A stretch of DNA of 5,911 nucleotides from Hyphomicrobiales bacterium (lineage in GTDB: Bacteria; Pseudomonadota; Alphaproteobacteria; Rhizobiales; Aestuariivirgaceae): assembly GCA_027067085.1 (NCBI GenBank), contig JAMOMM010000509.1, positions 1 through 5,911 of the forward strand. Direction: 5' to 3'. How positions within the stretch are numbered: position 1 is the first letter of the stretch; every line of letters starts with the position of its first letter. The notes under the pieces are model-generated. The model worked only from the letters and a program-made list of their open reading frames with translations, was not told the origin of the DNA and made no database searches. Both the position numbers and the translations under genes were made by a program. Below are positions 4,891-5,911 of the stretch, piece by piece.

Positions 4891-5628
4891 TTATTTGCAA
4901 TTGTTATGCAATTTCCATTTTTCTTTGTGACCAATGGCGATAGCCCACCATGGTGGGGTGCATTTACCATCTGTTGCTTTTGAAGCTGGTGTTGTGGCTT
5001 TTGCGGTAACAACGGCCGGTGCAGTAGGAAAGAAATGGTTTGATGTGAAACCGATGAGCCCAACAAAAACTACTACAATGGCACCGCCTATAAGGCCGAC
5101 ACTTTGGCTGGTGTGGAGGGCAGGGACTTCGCAAACACCACCTGGGCAATATTGGGCTTGTTGTTTGGAAAAGGCATTATAGACTTTGCATGCCAGACAA
5201 TTGCCAAAGGCGGATTCAAAAAACATTAAAGTGAGGCATGTGCCGCAGATAATTAAATTGATGGGGCCAATCGTGCTGTTTAGAACGATGAGATAAAACA
5301 TTACTAATGCAAGGCCAAGGGCAAAGGCCCAAGCAAAACGCTTTTGTGGTGCCCCAACCCATTCTGGATTTTGCTTGCGAGTGGCAAAACGGGCTAGGAT
5401 CATGCTGGGAGCAAATTTAGGGTTGATGACAATGCGAATGGAAAAATCAATTAAGAATGCGGTGACGAAAATACGTGTCAGGCGAAAATCACCCAATAGC
5501 CAAGAATTCATAAATGATACGAGTGCAAAGAAGAATAAAATACCCACCGCCGCGCGCACTTCGCGTTCGTTTAGAACGGGTACATTGTAATCTGGCATCG
5601 CTTGCCCAAATCCGAATACTTTACTCAT
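4891..5628 (-). CDS. DUF4395-type integral membrane protein with cysteine-bearing tail
   Basis: The protein has 245 residues. ATG 5628 is preceded by AAGGA (5642-5638), nine bases upstream. Hydrophobic segments lie at about 24-45, 50-68, 97-117, 121-139 and 176-195. The features of DUF4395 are present: VLNEREVRAAVGILFFFAL near the start, a second helix running into an Asn-Pro with Phe-Ala-Pro (69-74), PQKRFAWAFAL (94-104), and FESAFGNCLACKVY (137-150) with the paired C-x2-C (Cys144, Cys147). Beyond this core there is a CPGGVC motif (161-166), another membrane helix, and an Ala/Thr linker. The tail (about 222-245) contains Cys223, WW (227-228) and Cys244. The function of the family is unknown. 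The cysteines suggest redox or metal chemistry at the membrane, which is inference. The gene is convergent with tRNA-Val and appears monocistronic. TATAAA lies about 35 bases upstream of the ATG on the coding strand, but I see no convincing -35. Confidence 0.85.
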   Translation of the reverse strand: MSKVFGFGQAMPDYNVPVLNEREVRAAVGILFFFALVSFMNSWLLGDFRLTRIFVTAFLIDFSIRIVINPKFAPSMILARFATRKQNPEWVGAPQKRFAWAFALGLALVMFYLIVLNSTIGPINLIICGTCLTLMFFESAFGNCLACKVYNAFSKQQAQYCPGGVCEVPALHTSQSVGLIGGAIVVVFVGLIGFTSNHFFPTAPAVVTAKATTPASKATDGKCTPPWWAIAIGHKEKWKLHNNCK

Positions 5629-5911
5629 ATCGTTTATTCCTTACCTGCCATTGTGGGTCTATCAATTTATAGTGGTTTAGAATGTTTTGAGGTTGGTACA
5701 TATGATTGCGGTCATATTGGGTGAAGGTGGAGATTGTGGCAGGGGACTGCGGAGAGGGTTTGGATTTTCGCTCACGCTAACTCGCTTTGCTCGTGTGCTC
5801 CGCATCATGCGTATGCATGTCTTCGACATGACGGCGGCGCATAAGCGCCGAGGGCCAGTCGGCCCTAGTTTTAGAAAATTACGGTTAAGGACGCGGCGGG
5901 TGAGGTTGACA
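5629..5911. other. Right-end intergenic region, no convincing gene
   Basis: Apart from the DUF4395 ribosome site and the hairpin cluster, I see no supported gene. A minus-strand frame stays open from the edge to TAA 5679-5677 (77 codons), but it runs straight through all the hairpins and its composition is not protein-like. On the plus strand TAAGGA (5886-5891) lies eight bases before GTG 5900, which could open a gene continuing past the edge. Only four codons are visible, so I do not call it. Confidence 0.5.
5816..5866. repeat. Cluster of three perfect hairpins, possible dispersed palindromic element
   Basis: Three stems stand almost end to end. CATGTC-TTC-GACATG occupies 5816-5830, CGGCGC-ATAA-GCGCCG occupies 5835-5850, and AGGGCC-AGTC-GGCCCT occupies 5851-5866. 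Each has six exact base pairs and a 3-4 base loop. They follow a GC-rich stretch (about 5770-5805) built of related CTCG/CTCCG-like steps, unlike the AT-rich DNA around it. A 4-base T-run (5869-5872) follows the last stem on the plus strand, weak for a terminator. The compact, gene-free setting suggests a repeated intergenic palindromic unit. A terminator for a minus-strand gene beyond the right edge is an alternative. Confidence 0.5.

Noticed and set aside
4697..4900. Minus-strand frame of 67 codons covering the tRNA
   Set aside because: It overlaps the complete tRNA-Val on the opposite strand and includes its complement as coding sequence, a common false call.
5677..5910. Minus-strand frame open from the right edge to TAA 5679-5677
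   Set aside because: Its 77 codons read through three hairpins and the GC-rich block, the residues are Arg/Pro/Ser-rich without a domain, and a frame of this length open at one end is expected by chance.
1..5911. CRISPR array, transposon, prophage or toxin-antitoxin system
   Set aside because: There are no regularly spaced repeats, terminal inverted repeats with a transposase, phage genes or small overlapping gene pairs anywhere in the window.

Overview
The window looks like chromosomal DNA of an alphaproteobacterium, most likely of the Hyphomicrobiales (Rhizobiales) type but with unusually AT-rich DNA for that group. The evidence is a CpdR-type response regulator, a divergent N-formylglutamate amidohydrolase-family gene next to it, a GAC tRNA-Val with encoded CCA, and an IbpA-class small heat-shock protein. 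The heat-shock gene lies behind an alphaproteobacterial RpoH promoter and a ROSE-like leader. I see no phage, transposase, CRISPR or conjugation genes.

Layout from left to right. Positions 1-174 (minus) hold the N-terminus of a probable alpha/beta hydrolase cut by the window edge. Positions 175-383 are non-coding and carry three hairpins, one an 11-bp-arm imperfect palindrome. Positions 384-1682 (minus) encode a secreted Arg-, Lys- and Pro-rich protein with a small C-terminal domain containing two cysteines. Positions 1683-2012 are a divergent control region. It holds candidate sigma70 elements for the minus-strand gene, an RpoH promoter, and a roughly 100-nt structured leader that resembles a ROSE RNA thermometer. 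Positions 2013-2465 encode the Hsp20 protein, followed by a strong intrinsic terminator. Positions 2588-3256 encode an acidic cytosolic protein of unknown function. It converges on the N-formylglutamate amidohydrolase gene (3306-4202, minus), which is divergent from cpdR (4331-4690). Next come tRNA-Val (4804-4878) and a convergent DUF4395-type membrane protein (4891-5628, minus). The right end (5629-5911) has no convincing gene, but it has a GC-rich block of three perfect hairpins that looks like a dispersed palindromic element.

Functionally the window is a set of mostly single-gene units rather than one pathway. The clearest regulatory story is dual heat control of hsp20: sigma-32-type transcription plus a leader in which UUGCU can mask the Shine-Dalgarno sequence. 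CpdR is a known cell-cycle proteolysis adaptor. I find no evidence that its divergent neighbour works with it, since no other histidine-degradation (hut) genes are present. The least explained items are the basic low-complexity secreted protein, the DUF4395 protein with extra cysteines, and the two hairpin clusters. I do not see a clear new multi-gene system here.
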